From an uncultured Nonlabens sp. (GTDB taxonomy: Bacteria > Bacteroidota > Bacteroidia > Flavobacteriales > Flavobacteriaceae), in NCBI GenBank assembly GCA_947491755.1, contig CANLKV010000002.1, forward strand, positions 434,001 through 498,000: 64,000 bases of DNA, read 5' to 3'. Of this stretch, positions 42,727 to 52,993 are shown piece after piece. The translations under genes and the position numbers were made by a program. Each line of letters begins with the position of its first letter. Positions within the stretch are counted from its first letter, which is position 1. The notes below the pieces were generated by a model. That model was not told the origin of the DNA. It did no database searches and saw only the letters and a list, made by a program, of their open reading frames with translations.

Positions 42727-45700
42727 ATGATCCATTTTTACGGAAATCCCACTGAAAAAGTCTACGCAGTACAAGCAACGATCGACCTATCACAAGAAGA
42801 TCATGCAAAATTACAATGGCTATTTGCACAAGCCGATAAAATCGAGGCAGATACAGTCAATGGTTATTTTACCGGTCCACGTGCAACCACGATAACGCCC
42901 TGGTCAACAAATGCAGTTGAGATTACCCAAAATATGGAGATAAAGGGTATCACTAGAATTGAGGAGTTTGTGGCTTGCTCTCAAGATTCTACCTATGATA
43001 AAATGCTGCTTCAAAAGTTTGAGAAACTCGATCAGAATCAGTTTGATATCAAAGTAGAGGCAGAAGGGATTATTGAAGTAGATGATATAGCTGCCTACAA
43101 CATGCAGGAGGGACTAGCGCTTAGTGATGACGAGATTGACTATCTGGTACAATTGTCTGAAAAACTGGATAGAAAATTAACTGACAGTGAGGTATTTGGT
43201 TTTTCCCAAGTAAACTCAGAGCATTGCCGTCACAAAATTTTCAATGGCACCTTTATTATAGACGGTGAAGAAAAACCCACTTCTTTATTCAAATTGATTA
43301 AGGAAACTAGTAAGCAAAACCCCAACGAGATTGTTAGTGCTTACAGCGATAATGTAGCATTTATTAATGGACCGCAAACCGAGCAGTTTGCTCCAAAAAG
43401 TGCTAACAAACCTGATGTTTATCAGACCAGCCTTTTTGACAGTGTCCTTTCATTAAAAGCAGAAACACACAACTTCCCTACCACTGTAGAGCCGTTTAAT
43501 GGAGCCGCTACAGGATCGGGTGGAGAAATAAGAGATCGTCTTGCGGGAGGTCAAGGGTCCTTACCACTAGCCGGAACAGCCGTTTACATGACTAGCTATT
43601 CTCGTTTAAAAAATGATAGACCATGGGAACAAGGATTTGATGCACGAGCCTGGCTCTATCAAACGCCCATGGACATTTTAATCAAAGCCTCTAATGGGGC
43701 AAGCGATTTTGGAAATAAGTTTGGTCAGCCGCTTATCGTTGGATCTGTGCTCACCTTTGAACATCAGGAAGGTGATCAAAACCTAGGCTATGACAAGGTT
43801 ATCATGCAAGCGGGCGGTATAGGCTATGGTAAAAAGGATCAGGCCCTTAAAAAAACTCCTTCTGCTGGCGATGACATCATAGTGATGGGTGGTGATAACT
43901 ACCGTATAGGTATGGGTGGTGCCGCTGTGTCAAGCGCAGATACAGGATCAATGGACAGCGGTATAGAACTCAATGCTGTGCAACGCTCTAACCCTGAAAT
44001 GCAAAAACGCGCAGCAAATGCCATACGTGGACTGGTAGAAAGCGATCATAATCCTATTAAATCCATACACGATCATGGCGCTGGTGGACACTTGAACTGT
44101 CTGTCAGAACTTGTAGAAGAGACTGGTGGCACTATCGATGTCGATGCCTTGCCAGTAGGTGACCCTACCCTATCGCGTAAAGAACTTATAGGCAATGAAT
44201 CTCAAGAGCGTATGGGACTCGTTATGGATGCAAATGACAGCCATATCCTAGAAGAAATAGCCGCAAGAGAACGAGCGCCTCTTTATAAAGTAGGTAAAGT
44301 GACTGGAGACAACAAATTTGTGTTCAGTGAGAAAGATGGACGCAGTCCCATGGATCTGGCGCTAGAAGATATGTTCGGTTCTAGTCCCAAAACCATCATG
44401 GAAGATCAAAGCATCACAAGAGTGTACAATGGCCTTTCTTATCATGAAGAAAAAATACAGGACTATATCGATCAGGTACTTAAACTAGAGGCCGTAGCTT
44501 GTAAGGACTGGTTGACTAACAAAGTAGATCGTTGTGTTACCGGTAAAGTTGCAAAACAGCAAACCTGTGGAGAATTACAATTGCCACTCAATAACGTAGG
44601 AGTTATGGCCATGGATTACAACGGTAAGAATGGCGTGGCTTCCACAATAGGGCATGCCCCTGTTGCAGCGCTTATCAATCCGGCCGCTGGTTCACGCAAT
44701 GCCATAGCCGAGGCGCTGACTAACCTTGTTTTTGCACCTCTAGAGAAAGGTCTTCAAGGCGTAAGCCTCAGTGCAAACTGGATGTGGCCTTGTAACAACC
44801 CAGGTGAAGATGCCCGCTTATATGCCGCGGTTCAGGCGGTTAGTGAGTTTGCTATTGCCCTAGGTATAAACATACCTACCGGTAAAGACAGCCTGTCAAT
44901 GAAGCAAAAATATCCTAATATGGATGTCCTTGCTCCAGGGACTGTAATAATTAGTACCGTTGGATCGTGTCATGACATATCACGAGTTGTAGAGCCTGTA
45001 TTGCAGCCTGTAGATAACGCTCCTATCTACTATATTAATATGAGCGGTACAAAGCCTTCGTTAGGTGGTAGCAGCTTTGCTCAAACATTGAATAAAATAG
45101 GTGTTGATTGTCCAGATGTGGTGGATGTTTCCGCTTTCGCGAAAGCGTTTACCGCCATACAACAATTAATAAACGATGACATGGTTCTTGCCGGTCATGA
45201 TATTGCAAGTGGAGGTCTGATAACAAGCTTACTGGAGATGTGCTTCCCTTCAAAAGGTGTAGGTATGCATGTAGAACTTGAGGCATTGAACGGCAATCTT
45301 ATTGAGAAGTTATTTGCCGAAAATGCCGGGATCCTACTCCAGCTAAAAGATAGCAGCGCCGAAGACATTTTGAAAAACAGCGGTATAGAGTTTTATAACA
45401 TAGGTCACGCCGTCCCTGGCAACACCCTTACCGTTGATGGGCATAAAATTGACATCGATCGGGCACGGGATATATGGTATGAAACCTCACATTTACTGGA
45501 TCAACAGCAATCATTAAATGGTAAGGCTGATGAGCGCTTTGCAAATTATAAAGTGCAGCCATTACATTATAAATTCCCACAACAATTTGACGGGAAGTTG
45601 CCTGCGCTACCAGCACAGCGCATTAAGGCTGCAGTGATACGTGAGAAAGGCAGCAACAGCGAGCGAGAAATGGCTCGAGCCATGCATCTGGCAGGTTTTG

Positions 45701-46380
45701 AAGTTGTCGACGTTCACATGACCGATTTGATACACGGCAGAGAAACGCTGAAAGATGTGCAATTTATTGCTGCTGTAGGAGGTTTTTCAAATAGTGATGT
45801 CCTGGGCAGCGCAAAAGGCTGGGCGGGTGCTTTTCTCTATAATGATAAAGCAAACAAGGCATTGAAAAATTTCTTTGCAAGGCCAGATACCATGAGTATA
45901 GGTGTTTGCAACGGTTGCCAGCTGTTTGTAGAATTAGGATTGATATATCCACAGCATGATGTTAAACCTAAAATGCTTCATAACGACTCTGGCAAATTTG
46001 AGTGTCATTTTACAAGTGTAGATATTGCTGAAAATAATAGCATCATGCTACAATCACTAGCTGGCAGTCGACTGGGGATCTGGGCAGCTCATGGGGAAGG
46101 AAAATTTCAATTACCCAAAGAGCGCAGCGCCTATCAAATACCCGCTACTTACGGTTATCATGGATACCCTGCAAATCCTAATGGCTCTGACTATAACGCC
46201 GCAATGCTTAACAGTGAGGATGGTCGTCACCTAGTGATGATGCCACATCTAGAGCGATCTACATTCCCTTGGAACTGGGCTTATTATCCCGCAGATCGCA
46301 ATAATGATCAAGTCACTCCATGGCTGGAGGCTTTTGTTAATGCTAGAAAATGGTTAGCACAACATCAGGATAAAAGCTAG
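42727..46380 (+). CDS. purL: Phosphoribosylformylglycinamidine synthase, large fused form
   Basis: A 1217-residue enzyme converting FGAR to FGAM with glutamine. SEVFGFSQVNSEHCRHKIFNGTF and KAETHNFPTTVEPFNGAATGSGGEIRD mark the first half, IPTGKDSLSMKQKYP the second. The C-terminal glutaminase has GVCNGCQLFVELGL (catalytic Cys) and HGEGKF. Fused length like E. coli PurL (about 1295) but shorter. An exact palindrome copy (45132-45147) encodes SAFAKA at about residues 802-807. Start ATG 42727, not the earlier TTG. Confidence 0.97.
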   Translation: MIHFYGNPTEKVYAVQATIDLSQEDHAKLQWLFAQADKIEADTVNGYFTGPRATTITPWSTNAVEITQNMEIKGITRIEEFVACSQDSTYDKMLLQKFEKLDQNQFDIKVEAEGIIEVDDIAAYNMQEGLALSDDEIDYLVQLSEKLDRKLTDSEVFGFSQVNSEHCRHKIFNGTFIIDGEEKPTSLFKLIKETSKQNPNEIVSAYSDNVAFINGPQTEQFAPKSANKPDVYQTSLFDSVLSLKAETHNFPTTVEPFNGAATGSGGEIRDRLAGGQGSLPLAGTAVYMTSYSRLKNDRPWEQGFDARAWLYQTPMDILIKASNGASDFGNKFGQPLIVGSVLTFEHQEGDQNLGYDKVIMQAGGIGYGKKDQALKKTPSAGDDIIVMGGDNYRIGMGGAAVSSADTGSMDSGIELNAVQRSNPEMQKRAANAIRGLVESDHNPIKSIHDHGAGGHLNCLSELVEETGGTIDVDALPVGDPTLSRKELIGNESQERMGLVMDANDSHILEEIAARERAPLYKVGKVTGDNKFVFSEKDGRSPMDLALEDMFGSSPKTIMEDQSITRVYNGLSYHEEKIQDYIDQVLKLEAVACKDWLTNKVDRCVTGKVAKQQTCGELQLPLNNVGVMAMDYNGKNGVASTIGHAPVAALINPAAGSRNAIAEALTNLVFAPLEKGLQGVSLSANWMWPCNNPGEDARLYAAVQAVSEFAIALGINIPTGKDSLSMKQKYPNMDVLAPGTVIISTVGSCHDISRVVEPVLQPVDNAPIYYINMSGTKPSLGGSSFAQTLNKIGVDCPDVVDVSAFAKAFTAIQQLINDDMVLAGHDIASGGLITSLLEMCFPSKGVGMHVELEALNGNLIEKLFAENAGILLQLKDSSAEDILKNSGIEFYNIGHAVPGNTLTVDGHKIDIDRARDIWYETSHLLDQQQSLNGKADERFANYKVQPLHYKFPQQFDGKLPALPAQRIKAAVIREKGSNSEREMARAMHLAGFEVVDVHMTDLIHGRETLKDVQFIAAVGGFSNSDVLGSAKGWAGAFLYNDKANKALKNFFARPDTMSIGVCNGCQLFVELGLIYPQHDVKPKMLHNDSGKFECHFTSVDIAENNSIMLQSLAGSRLGIWAAHGEGKFQLPKERSAYQIPATYGYHGYPANPNGSDYNAAMLNSEDGRHLVMMPHLERSTFPWNWAYYPADRNNDQVTPWLEAFVNARKWLAQHQDKS
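45132..45147. repeat. Dispersed palindrome, exact
   Basis: Exact copy inside purL, encoding AFAKA. Confidence 0.95.
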
Positions 46381-46461
46381 GCAATATGTATTAAATCGAT
46401 GATAATTGGACCGGAAAAACTATCTGAGTCCCCATAATCACCGCGACGTTTTAAACATCTT

Positions 46462-46483
46462 AGCTCTAGTTTTCTCAAGAGCT
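46462..46483 (+). terminator. Weak hairpin after purL
   Basis: AGCTCT (46462-46467) and AGAGCT (46478-46483), loop 10, followed by T-rich DNA. Short stem; low confidence. The rest of 46381-46594 is AT-rich and blank. Confidence 0.3.
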
Positions 46484-46594
46484 TGTTGATTTATTGGGCA
46501 TTACTTTTGTAGTATGCTTTAAATCTTTCTTAATATTTAATAGTATTTTGAATTTAATGGTAATTTTAGTATCAAACTATTAAATCAAATTATC

Positions 46595-47092
46595 ATGAAG
46601 AAGTTTTTCTTATTCAGCATTTTTGCTGTTATCATTTCAGCTGGTGTGAATGCTCAAACTTTTAAATTGGGAGCCTCTGTGGGGGTTCCAGCAGCAGATG
46701 CTGAGGATATCTCAAATCTTGTCATAGGAGTCGATGCTTATTACTATTTCACAGATATTGATTCCTTTATAGAGGTGGGAGCTACTGCGGGATTTCGTAA
46801 TTTTTTTGGTGATGAAGTGGAAGCGTTGGGTCTAACAATTGATGTAGAGGACGCCCAATTTCTACCCCTTGCAGCCGCGGCACGATTAAAGTTATTTGGT
46901 ATCGTATCAGGAGGTGCAGATGTAGGATATGCTGTAGGCTTGAGCGATGGTGTCGATGGTGGGCTTTATTTAAGACCGGTGGTAGGAATTGATCTTGCAG
47001 ACGCCATAGAGTTAAACGTTTCTTACGAAAGCATCTCAGATAGTGATGCAACCTGGGGTAATTTTAATGTAGGGGTATTATTTCAGTTCTAA
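46595..47092 (+). CDS. Small outer-membrane beta-barrel-like protein
   Basis: A 165-residue protein with signal peptide MKKFFLFSIFAVIISAGVNAQ. The mature part alternates hydrophobic and polar residues in strands ending GNFNVGVLFQF, with a terminal Phe typical of outer-membrane barrels. About 8 strands are possible. No family beyond OmpA-like/porin-like barrel recognised. Confidence 0.75.
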   Translation: MKKFFLFSIFAVIISAGVNAQTFKLGASVGVPAADAEDISNLVIGVDAYYYFTDIDSFIEVGATAGFRNFFGDEVEALGLTIDVEDAQFLPLAAAARLKLFGIVSGGADVGYAVGLSDGVDGGLYLRPVVGIDLADAIELNVSYESISDSDATWGNFNVGVLFQF

Positions 47093-47120
47093 GATCTGAT
47101 CGAATTTACTTTAAAACAAA

Positions 47121-47145
47121 AACCGCTATTACTAGCGGTTTTTTT
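47121..47145. terminator. Terminator after the barrel gene
   Basis: AACCGCTA (47121-47128), loop TTAC, TAGCGGTT (47133-47140) then TTTTT; A-rich on the other side, so it can serve the convergent J-protein gene too. Confidence 0.85.
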
Positions 47146-47593
47146 ATGCTAATTCTTGATCTTTTTTACTCTTGCGATATAGATAATTGTTGAAAATATT
47201 ACGTTTGGCAAAACGGTAACGATTGGGCGCATTGATCAGTTTTTGGAAAATGTTCTTTTGCACACCAAAATATTCGTAGGTAGTTCCATCCGTAAAGGTG
47301 ATCTCTAGAACTTGTCCTTTATGATCAAAATCTTCAATACCCGTATTTGTCGTAGTCTCAGTGTAGGCATCTAGATTTGCGGCTTTAGTTTCTGGTGCGA
47401 TGCTTACTAGAAAGTGATAGCCATCGATAATATCCCTACTCATTACTTCGGCCTCTTCTTTCTTTGCGTCGCCATCTTGAAATTTATCTGGATGCCACTC
47501 CTTTACCAGATTGCGGTACGATTTTTTTAGCTCTTTTAAATCTATAGCTGCTTCTACTTGAAACATTTTTTTGTAGTGATTGATACGCTTCAT
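47144..47593 (-). CDS. J-domain and KTSC-domain protein
   Basis: A 149-residue fusion. The N-terminal J domain has the HPD tripeptide in NLVKEWHPDKFQDG (near residue 33); the C-terminal KTSC domain is GTTYEYFGVQKNIFQKLINAPNRYRFAKRNIFNNYLYRK. J domains stimulate Hsp70; KTSC has RNA-binding or lysyl-tRNA-related links in other proteins. The client is unknown. A TACTTTTG box is 23 bases upstream. Confidence 0.87.
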   Translation of the reverse strand: MKRINHYKKMFQVEAAIDLKELKKSYRNLVKEWHPDKFQDGDAKKEEAEVMSRDIIDGYHFLVSIAPETKAANLDAYTETTTNTGIEDFDHKGQVLEITFTDGTTYEYFGVQKNIFQKLINAPNRYRFAKRNIFNNYLYRKSKKDQELA

Positions 47594-47616
47594 AACTTCC
47601 TCATTTTAAGGGTCGG

Positions 47617-47624
47617 CAAAAGTA
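47617..47624 (-). promoter_or_regulatory. -7 box of the J-KTSC gene
   Basis: TACTTTTG, exact TAnnTTTG on the minus strand, 23 bases before ATG 47593. A possible TATCTTTA for the divergent DoxX gene is at 47652-47659. Confidence 0.45.
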
Positions 47625-47677
47625 GTCCTTTAATCTACTAGAATCGTGCAGTATCTTTAAAAATAATTATAAGCAAA

Positions 47678-48058
47678 ATGAAATTTAAAAAGCTGTCTAT
47701 AATAGCCTTTAGCCTATTCTATGGGTTTGCTGGCATCATACATTTTGTCACACCAGGGAGTTACCTTCCAGTAATTCCTGCGTGGTTAGGTGACCCATTG
47801 GTTATTAATTATCTAGCTGGTTTTGTTGAGATTGCTGTAGCATTGCTTGTGCTTTTTAAATCCACACGCGTATGGGCGTCTTACCTAACCATCGCAATGC
47901 TGTTGGCTTTTACCATTTCTCATGTATATTTTATACAAATAGGCAGTTGTGCTGGTGATTTGTGCATTGCCCCTTGGATCGCATGGGTACGGCTTTTACT
48001 TATTCACCCTCTCTTAATATACTGGGCTTACCATCTATCTACTGAATCAAATCAATAA
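47678..48058 (+). CDS. DoxX-like membrane protein
   Basis: A 126-residue protein with four hydrophobic helices, ending in HPLLIYWAYHLS. The N-terminal segment LFYGFAGIIHFVTPGSYLPVIPAW is DoxX-like. Members are poorly understood membrane redox proteins. Two Cys in IGSCAGDLCIAPW could form a disulfide. Confidence 0.75.
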   Translation: MKFKKLSIIAFSLFYGFAGIIHFVTPGSYLPVIPAWLGDPLVINYLAGFVEIAVALLVLFKSTRVWASYLTIAMLLAFTISHVYFIQIGSCAGDLCIAPWIAWVRLLLIHPLLIYWAYHLSTESNQ

Positions 48059-48060
48059 TC

Positions 48061-48089
48061 AAAAAAGGCCAGAGTTACTGGCCTTTTTT
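48061..48089. terminator. Bidirectional terminator between DoxX and lon
   Basis: AAAAAAGGCCAG (48061-48072), loop AGTTA, CTGGCCTTTTTT (48078-48089). T-rich on both strands. Confidence 0.9.
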
Positions 48090-48090
48090 A

Positions 48091-50544
48091 TTATAGCGTT
48101 TTAGCATTCTTAACCTTCTGTTTTGTTAGGGCTAGCTCAAGCACGTTGCTCATATCGCTCACATAGTGGAAGGTGAGGCCTTTTAAGTATTCTGCCTTAA
48201 TTTCTTCTATATCTCTTCGATTTTGCTCACATAACAAGATCTCTTTAATCCTAGCTCGTTTTGCTGCGAGAATCTTCTCCTTTATACCGCCAACGGGAAG
48301 GACTTTACCGCGCAATGTGATCTCACCAGTCATCGCAATGCTCTTTTTTACTTTGCGCTGAGTGAATAAAGAGACTAAAGAGGTAAGCATGGTAATACCA
48401 GCACTGGGCCCGTCCTTAGGTGTAGCTCCTTCTGGCACATGTATGTGCACATTGTAGTTACTGAAAACATCATCCTTAATCCCTAATTCTTCTGCGTGCG
48501 CTTTGATATATTCCATCGCAATGGTGACACTCTCTTTCATCACTTTTCCCAGGTTTCCAGTAACTGAAAGCTGTCCTTTCCCTTTACTCAGGATCGATTC
48601 TATAAATAAAATATCACCACCTACTCTAGTCCACGCTAGGCCTGTAACTACACCAGCAACATCATTATTTTCATACTTGTCTCTAGTCATACGTGGTGCA
48701 CCTAGAACCTCTGTGATGGTGCTATTACTCACTTTAAGATCATAATCATCCTCCATCGCAATGCTTTTTGCTGCATAGCGTACCATTTTGGCAATTTGTT
48801 TGTCTAATGATCGCACACCGCTCTCTCTAGTATACCCTTCAACAATCTTTTCGATTTGTGGCTTACCTATTTTTAATTGGTCTTTATTTAGTCCATGCTC
48901 CTTGAGTTGTTTGGGCAACAAATGACGTTTTCCTATTTCTACTTTTTCTTCAATAGTATACCCAGTAACATTGATAATTTCCATACGATCACGTAAAGCA
49001 GGTTGTATGGTTTGCAGGCTATTGCTAGTAGCTACAAACATCACCTTACTTAAATCAAATCCCATTTCTAGGAAATTATCATAAAAACTATTATTCTGCT
49101 CTGGGTCCAATACCTCTAGCATTGCGCTGGATGGATCGCCATTGTGGGAGTTACTCAACTTATCAATCTCGTCCAAGACGAAAACAGGATTTGATGTTTT
49201 AGCCTTTTTAATGCTTTGAATAATACGGCCTGGCATTGCGCCTATGTAAGTCTTACGATGCCCTCTTATTTCTGCCTCGTCACGTAAACCGCCTAGAGAA
49301 ATACGTACATACTCTCTACCTAACGCCTCTGCAATGGATTTACCTAGTGAGGTTTTCCCTACTCCAGGTGGACCATACAAACACAAAATGGGCGATTTCA
49401 TATCGTTACGCAGTTTTAAAACAGCTAGATATTCAATAATTCTCTTTTTCACGTCATCCAGGCCATAATGATCACGGTCTAGAATTTTCATGGCACGCTT
49501 CAGGTCAAAGTTGTCTTTTGAAAATTCATTCCACGGTAGATCAAGAAAAAGATCAAGATAGTTGCGTTGTATAGAGAACTCTGCCACCTGCGGATTCATG
49601 CGCTGCATTTTGGCCAGTTCTTTTTCAAAGTGCTCTTTAACCTTGTCATCCCACTTCTTTTTCTTGGCACGTTGCCTCATTTCATCAATTTCTTGATGAG
49701 AACTTACACCGCCACCCAGCTCTTCCTGTATGGTTTTCATTTGCTGGTGCAAGAAATATTCGCGTTGTTGTTTATTAATATCCGTTTGCACGCGAGACTG
49801 GATATCATTTTTCAATGCTAACTTTTGACGCTCAATATTCATAAACCGGAGCGTTTCCAAAGCGCGATCTTTAAGATCATTTATTTCCAGCAATTTCTGT
49901 TTATCCTCTACCCTCAAATTCATATTTGAAGAAACAAAATTGACTAGAAAGCTATTGGACTCTATATTTTTAATGGCAAAACTAGCTTCACTAGGAATGC
50001 TAGGGCTTTCCTTGATGATCTCTAGGGATAACTCTTTAATTTTTTCAATGATCGCATTGAACTCTTCATTATCAAGCGCTGGTCTGGATTCGTCTATAGG
50101 TCTAGTAGTCGCTTTTAAATAAGGTTGCGTTTCAACTATCGTTTCAATTTCAAAACGCTTTTTCCCTTGAATGATAACCGTGGTATTGCCATCAGGCATT
50201 TTAAAAACTTTTAAAATACGAGCAACCACACCAGTAGAATGTAAGTCCTCTTGTGAAGGATCTTCCACAGATTCATCTTTCTGAGCTACCACCCCTATGG
50301 CGTTGTTTGCAGCATTAGCATCTTGTAACAATTTAATGGATTGATCCCTTCCCGCGGTAATAGGAATGACCACTCCTGGAAATAACACCATATTGCGCAA
50401 TGGCAAAATAGCCAGGGTTTCAGGAACTGCTTCCGCATTCATCTCCTCCTCATCCTTAGAACTTAACAGCGGTATAAACTCTGCATCCTGATCAAAGTCT
50501 GAAGATGACATAATGTCTAAATGGAATTTTTTTGAATTATTCAT
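48091..50544 (-). CDS. lon: ATP-dependent protease Lon
   Basis: An 817-residue AAA+ protease. The N-terminal substrate domain starts at [20 protein letters not shown]; Walker A is GPPGVGKTS near 370, Walker [10 protein letters not shown]; the catalytic Ser is in DGPSAGITM and the Lys in [13 protein letters not shown]. Degrades misfolded and regulatory proteins. An ATG 11 codons in (50511) is possible; the family start with [16 protein letters not shown] fits 50544. A 6-bp inverted repeat lies 15 bases upstream. Confidence 0.97.
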   Translation of the reverse strand: MNNSKKFHLDIMSSSDFDQDAEFIPLLSSKDEEEMNAEAVPETLAILPLRNMVLFPGVVIPITAGRDQSIKLLQDANAANNAIGVVAQKDESVEDPSQEDLHSTGVVARILKVFKMPDGNTTVIIQGKKRFEIETIVETQPYLKATTRPIDESRPALDNEEFNAIIEKIKELSLEIIKESPSIPSEASFAIKNIESNSFLVNFVSSNMNLRVEDKQKLLEINDLKDRALETLRFMNIERQKLALKNDIQSRVQTDINKQQREYFLHQQMKTIQEELGGGVSSHQEIDEMRQRAKKKKWDDKVKEHFEKELAKMQRMNPQVAEFSIQRNYLDLFLDLPWNEFSKDNFDLKRAMKILDRDHYGLDDVKKRIIEYLAVLKLRNDMKSPILCLYGPPGVGKTSLGKSIAEALGREYVRISLGGLRDEAEIRGHRKTYIGAMPGRIIQSIKKAKTSNPVFVLDEIDKLSNSHNGDPSSAMLEVLDPEQNNSFYDNFLEMGFDLSKVMFVATSNSLQTIQPALRDRMEIINVTGYTIEEKVEIGKRHLLPKQLKEHGLNKDQLKIGKPQIEKIVEGYTRESGVRSLDKQIAKMVRYAAKSIAMEDDYDLKVSNSTITEVLGAPRMTRDKYENNDVAGVVTGLAWTRVGGDILFIESILSKGKGQLSVTGNLGKVMKESVTIAMEYIKAHAEELGIKDDVFSNYNVHIHVPEGATPKDGPSAGITMLTSLVSLFTQRKVKKSIAMTGEITLRGKVLPVGGIKEKILAAKRARIKEILLCEQNRRDIEEIKAEYLKGLTFHYVSDMSNVLELALTKQKVKNAKTL

Positions 50545-50559
50545 AAATGTTTATATCGT

Positions 50560-50578
50560 CACATTGACAGGTAATGTG
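50560..50578 (-). promoter_or_regulatory. Inverted repeat upstream of lon
   Basis: CACATT (50560-50565), 7-base spacer, AATGTG (50573-50578), 15 bases before the lon ATG. Could be an operator or an mRNA hairpin; nothing identifies the regulator. Confidence 0.3.
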
Positions 50579-50628
50579 GCTTTTTATTTTAATTGCTTCA
50601 GTAATGTATAAAAGGTGGATGGATAGCA

Positions 50629-50644
50629 CGCTTTCGCGAAAGCG
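50629..50644. repeat. Dispersed palindrome, exact
   Basis: Exact copy in the divergent gap between lon and the sigma gene. Confidence 0.95.
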
Positions 50645-50770
50645 TTACTCCTCTACATCAATCCTTTATAAATCAGCTTTATATCGTGCTACTACTGCTC
50701 AAACCGAGTAGTCTGCAAACAATAATTTGCCTTATTACTGATAACATTTTTCAAAATTAATGCCAGGCAC

Positions 50771-50796
50771 TGTAACAAGTCTAGGAAAGTTGCATC
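50771..50796 (+). promoter_or_regulatory. Possible ECF-type promoter of the sigma operon
   Basis: TGTAAC (50771-50776), 16-base spacer, CATC (50793-50796), 23 bases before the GTG. AAC-containing -35 boxes with a 16-17 spacer are usual for autoregulated ECF promoters. The match is by pattern only. Confidence 0.35.
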
Positions 50797-50819
50797 TTTA
50801 AAACAGAAACACTAACCAA

Positions 50820-51362
50820 GTGATCCTAAACCAAACTAAAATAGACATCTACGAGAGGTGTCAACAAGGCGATAGCAGGGCCCAGTTACAGCTATATAAT
50901 GACTATGCACACGGGATGTATAATGTCGCAATGAGACTGGTCAATGATAGCGCCCTAGCCGAAGATTTAATGCAAGAGAGTATGATTACAGCTTTTGAAA
51001 AAATGGATCAATGGAATCGAGAGGCAAGTTATGGCAGCTGGCTGAAACGTATTGTGATCAATAATTGTTTAAGCTATTTGCGCAAGGCAAACAGAATGCC
51101 ACTCACAACGCTAGAGGATTACCACGAGCAAGTGGAAGATCCCAGCTCTATTGAAGTAAAGGCAGACGACTATACCGTTCAAAACATTATAGCAGCAATA
51201 CAACAATTGAGCGTCAATTATAGAGAAATAATCACCTTATCGCTTATAGAGGGAATGGACAATGAAGAAATAGCTCAAATAATGGGAATTTCAAACGGCG
51301 CATGTAGAACCGCGATATCTCGTGCAAAGTTGAACCTACGAACCATATTACAACAGCAATGA
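50820..51362 (+). CDS. ECF sigma factor
   Basis: A 180-residue sigma-70 family factor with only regions 2 and 4. Region 2: YNDYAHGMYNVAMRLVNDSALAEDLMQESMITAFEKMDQW; region 4: YREIITLSLIEGMDNEEIAQIMGISNGACRTAISRAK. It starts with GTG; no ATG upstream in frame. It overlaps the next gene by 4 bases, which encodes its likely anti-sigma factor. Confidence 0.93.
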   Translation: MILNQTKIDIYERCQQGDSRAQLQLYNDYAHGMYNVAMRLVNDSALAEDLMQESMITAFEKMDQWNREASYGSWLKRIVINNCLSYLRKANRMPLTTLEDYHEQVEDPSSIEVKADDYTVQNIIAAIQQLSVNYREIITLSLIEGMDNEEIAQIMGISNGACRTAISRAKLNLRTILQQQ

Positions 51363-51916
51363 AAAATCAGAAACATAACATACCGGCGCAGTCAAGATAT
51401 GATATATATCAATTGCCGTCTGATCACGCAAACAGATTTAAAAATAGGTTGAAAAATATTGAAGGTGGAAGCGTTATATCACTGGTGCATCCTACAAGAC
51501 GATCTAAGAAAAATATGTTACAATGGAGTATTGCCGCCTCTATAGCTATAATTATTGGTTTAACAGGATTTATAGGCGGTCAAATGCAATCTCGAGATCA
51601 TAAAAAATTATCTCCTGCCCTGGCGGCCGCTCAAGATCATTACAGTAATAGTATTGAGTTGCAGTTGAGTTTGCTTAACAAACTCCAGTCCCCAGAAAAT
51701 GAGCGCATCATAGCAGATGCTAAACTTAATTTGAAAAAACTAGAAGCCGATTATCAAAAAATCATAAAGGATTTTCAATCAAACAGCGACAATCCTGCCG
51801 TGATCGATGCCATGATTCAAAACTTAAAAACTAGAATATTATTGCTAGAAAATGCACGTGCGCAAATCAACACCAGCAATCAACAACTTAAAAAAAACAC
51901 CAATGAACTTTTATAA
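51359..51916 (+). CDS. Anti-sigma-like membrane protein
   Basis: A 185-residue protein. The cytoplasmic N-terminal 55 residues are basic, a single helix WSIAASIAIIIGLTGFIGG lies at about 56-74, and a long periplasmic coiled coil (Ala/Lys/Glu heptads, LLNKLQSPENERIIADAKLNLKKLEADYQKII) follows. Position after an ECF sigma gene with 4-base overlap suggests it holds the sigma factor. No classical zinc HxxxCxxC motif, so the anti-sigma domain is non-standard. Confidence 0.7.
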   Translation: MKNQKHNIPAQSRYDIYQLPSDHANRFKNRLKNIEGGSVISLVHPTRRSKKNMLQWSIAASIAIIIGLTGFIGGQMQSRDHKKLSPALAAAQDHYSNSIELQLSLLNKLQSPENERIIADAKLNLKKLEADYQKIIKDFQSNSDNPAVIDAMIQNLKTRILLLENARAQINTSNQQLKKNTNELL

Positions 51917-52982
51917 AAGTTTTATTATCCTGGTACTTACTCTTCCCTTAACCTTAAGCGCAACACCCGGTGATCGCTATAAGAAAGATAAGAAAATCAA
52001 TAAAACCTATACGGTCGATAACGATGTAATGGTAGTGGTCAACAATAGTTTTGGAAACGTGACGGTCAATCTATGGAATAAAAACACGGTGAGTATTGAC
52101 GTGCATGTATCTGTAAGTGGGAACGATGAGGAGAATGTTAATGATCGATTGCAGCGCATAGATGTCGATTTTAAAGCGAGCCGTAAGGAAATCGAAGTAA
52201 TAAGTAATATTCCTAGTGAAAGTCGTGGTTTCCTCGATTTATTCAAATCGAGCAGCGGTACTAATACTCAGGTCAACATGACGATTAACATTCCTGTCAT
52301 GGCAACCATGGATTTAACAAACGATTATGGCGCAGTAATTATTGATCGTATGAATGCACCACTCAAACTTAATTGTGACTTTGGCAGACTAGAAATAGGC
52401 CAATTATTACACACTGATAACGAGCTATCATTTGATTATACAGAGCAATCACATATTGATTATTTCAAAGGAGGAACAATAAGTGCTGATTTCAGTAAAT
52501 TTAAAGTTTACGGTGCTGATTTTATAGATTTTAGTGGTGACTACACCACCATGAATTTAAAGAAAGTAAATCAACTAACATACAATAGTGATTTTTCCAC
52601 TTTGAAAATAGAGGAGTCAGTAAGCATCGATGGCCGCGGTGATTATTCCACGGTAGAAATAGAGAGTTTTGAAAAACGAGCCGTTCTTAAAGCAGATTTT
52701 GGAAGCTTAAGAATAAGAAATATTGATGCTGGATTTGATGTACTTAAAATTAAATCAGATTACACCACTATTTCGCTGAATTATCGGCCAGATGCGGCAT
52801 TTGTTTATGATATAAGTACAGAGTACGGCAATCTTAAATTGGACGCTGGCCTTACCACGGTAAACTCCAGTAGTGGCATTAATGAAAGTCAATACATAGG
52901 ATATCTAAATAACAAAAGTGCTAAAAGCAGCGTAGAAATTGATAGCAGTTTTGGTACTGTCACTTTAAAATCTAATAACTAA
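51903..52982 (+). CDS. DUF4097-type exported solenoid protein
   Basis: A 359-residue exported protein with signal peptide MNFYKSFIILVLTLPLTLSA. From about residue 105 on, a repeat of about 20 residues runs to the end: DYGAVIID, DFGRLEIG, DYTEQSHI, DFSKFKVY, DYTTMNLK, DFSTLKIE, DYSTVEIE, DFGSLRIR, DYTTISLN, EYGNLKLD, SFGTVTLK. This is a beta-helix of the DUF4097/DUF2807 type. ATG 51903 overlaps the anti-sigma gene by 14 bases. Role unknown; possibly senses or shields the envelope. Confidence 0.8.
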   Translation: MNFYKSFIILVLTLPLTLSATPGDRYKKDKKINKTYTVDNDVMVVVNNSFGNVTVNLWNKNTVSIDVHVSVSGNDEENVNDRLQRIDVDFKASRKEIEVISNIPSESRGFLDLFKSSSGTNTQVNMTINIPVMATMDLTNDYGAVIIDRMNAPLKLNCDFGRLEIGQLLHTDNELSFDYTEQSHIDYFKGGTISADFSKFKVYGADFIDFSGDYTTMNLKKVNQLTYNSDFSTLKIEESVSIDGRGDYSTVEIESFEKRAVLKADFGSLRIRNIDAGFDVLKIKSDYTTISLNYRPDAAFVYDISTEYGNLKLDAGLTTVNSSSGINESQYIGYLNNKSAKSSVEIDSSFGTVTLKSNN

Positions 52983-52993
52983 AAATCAATATC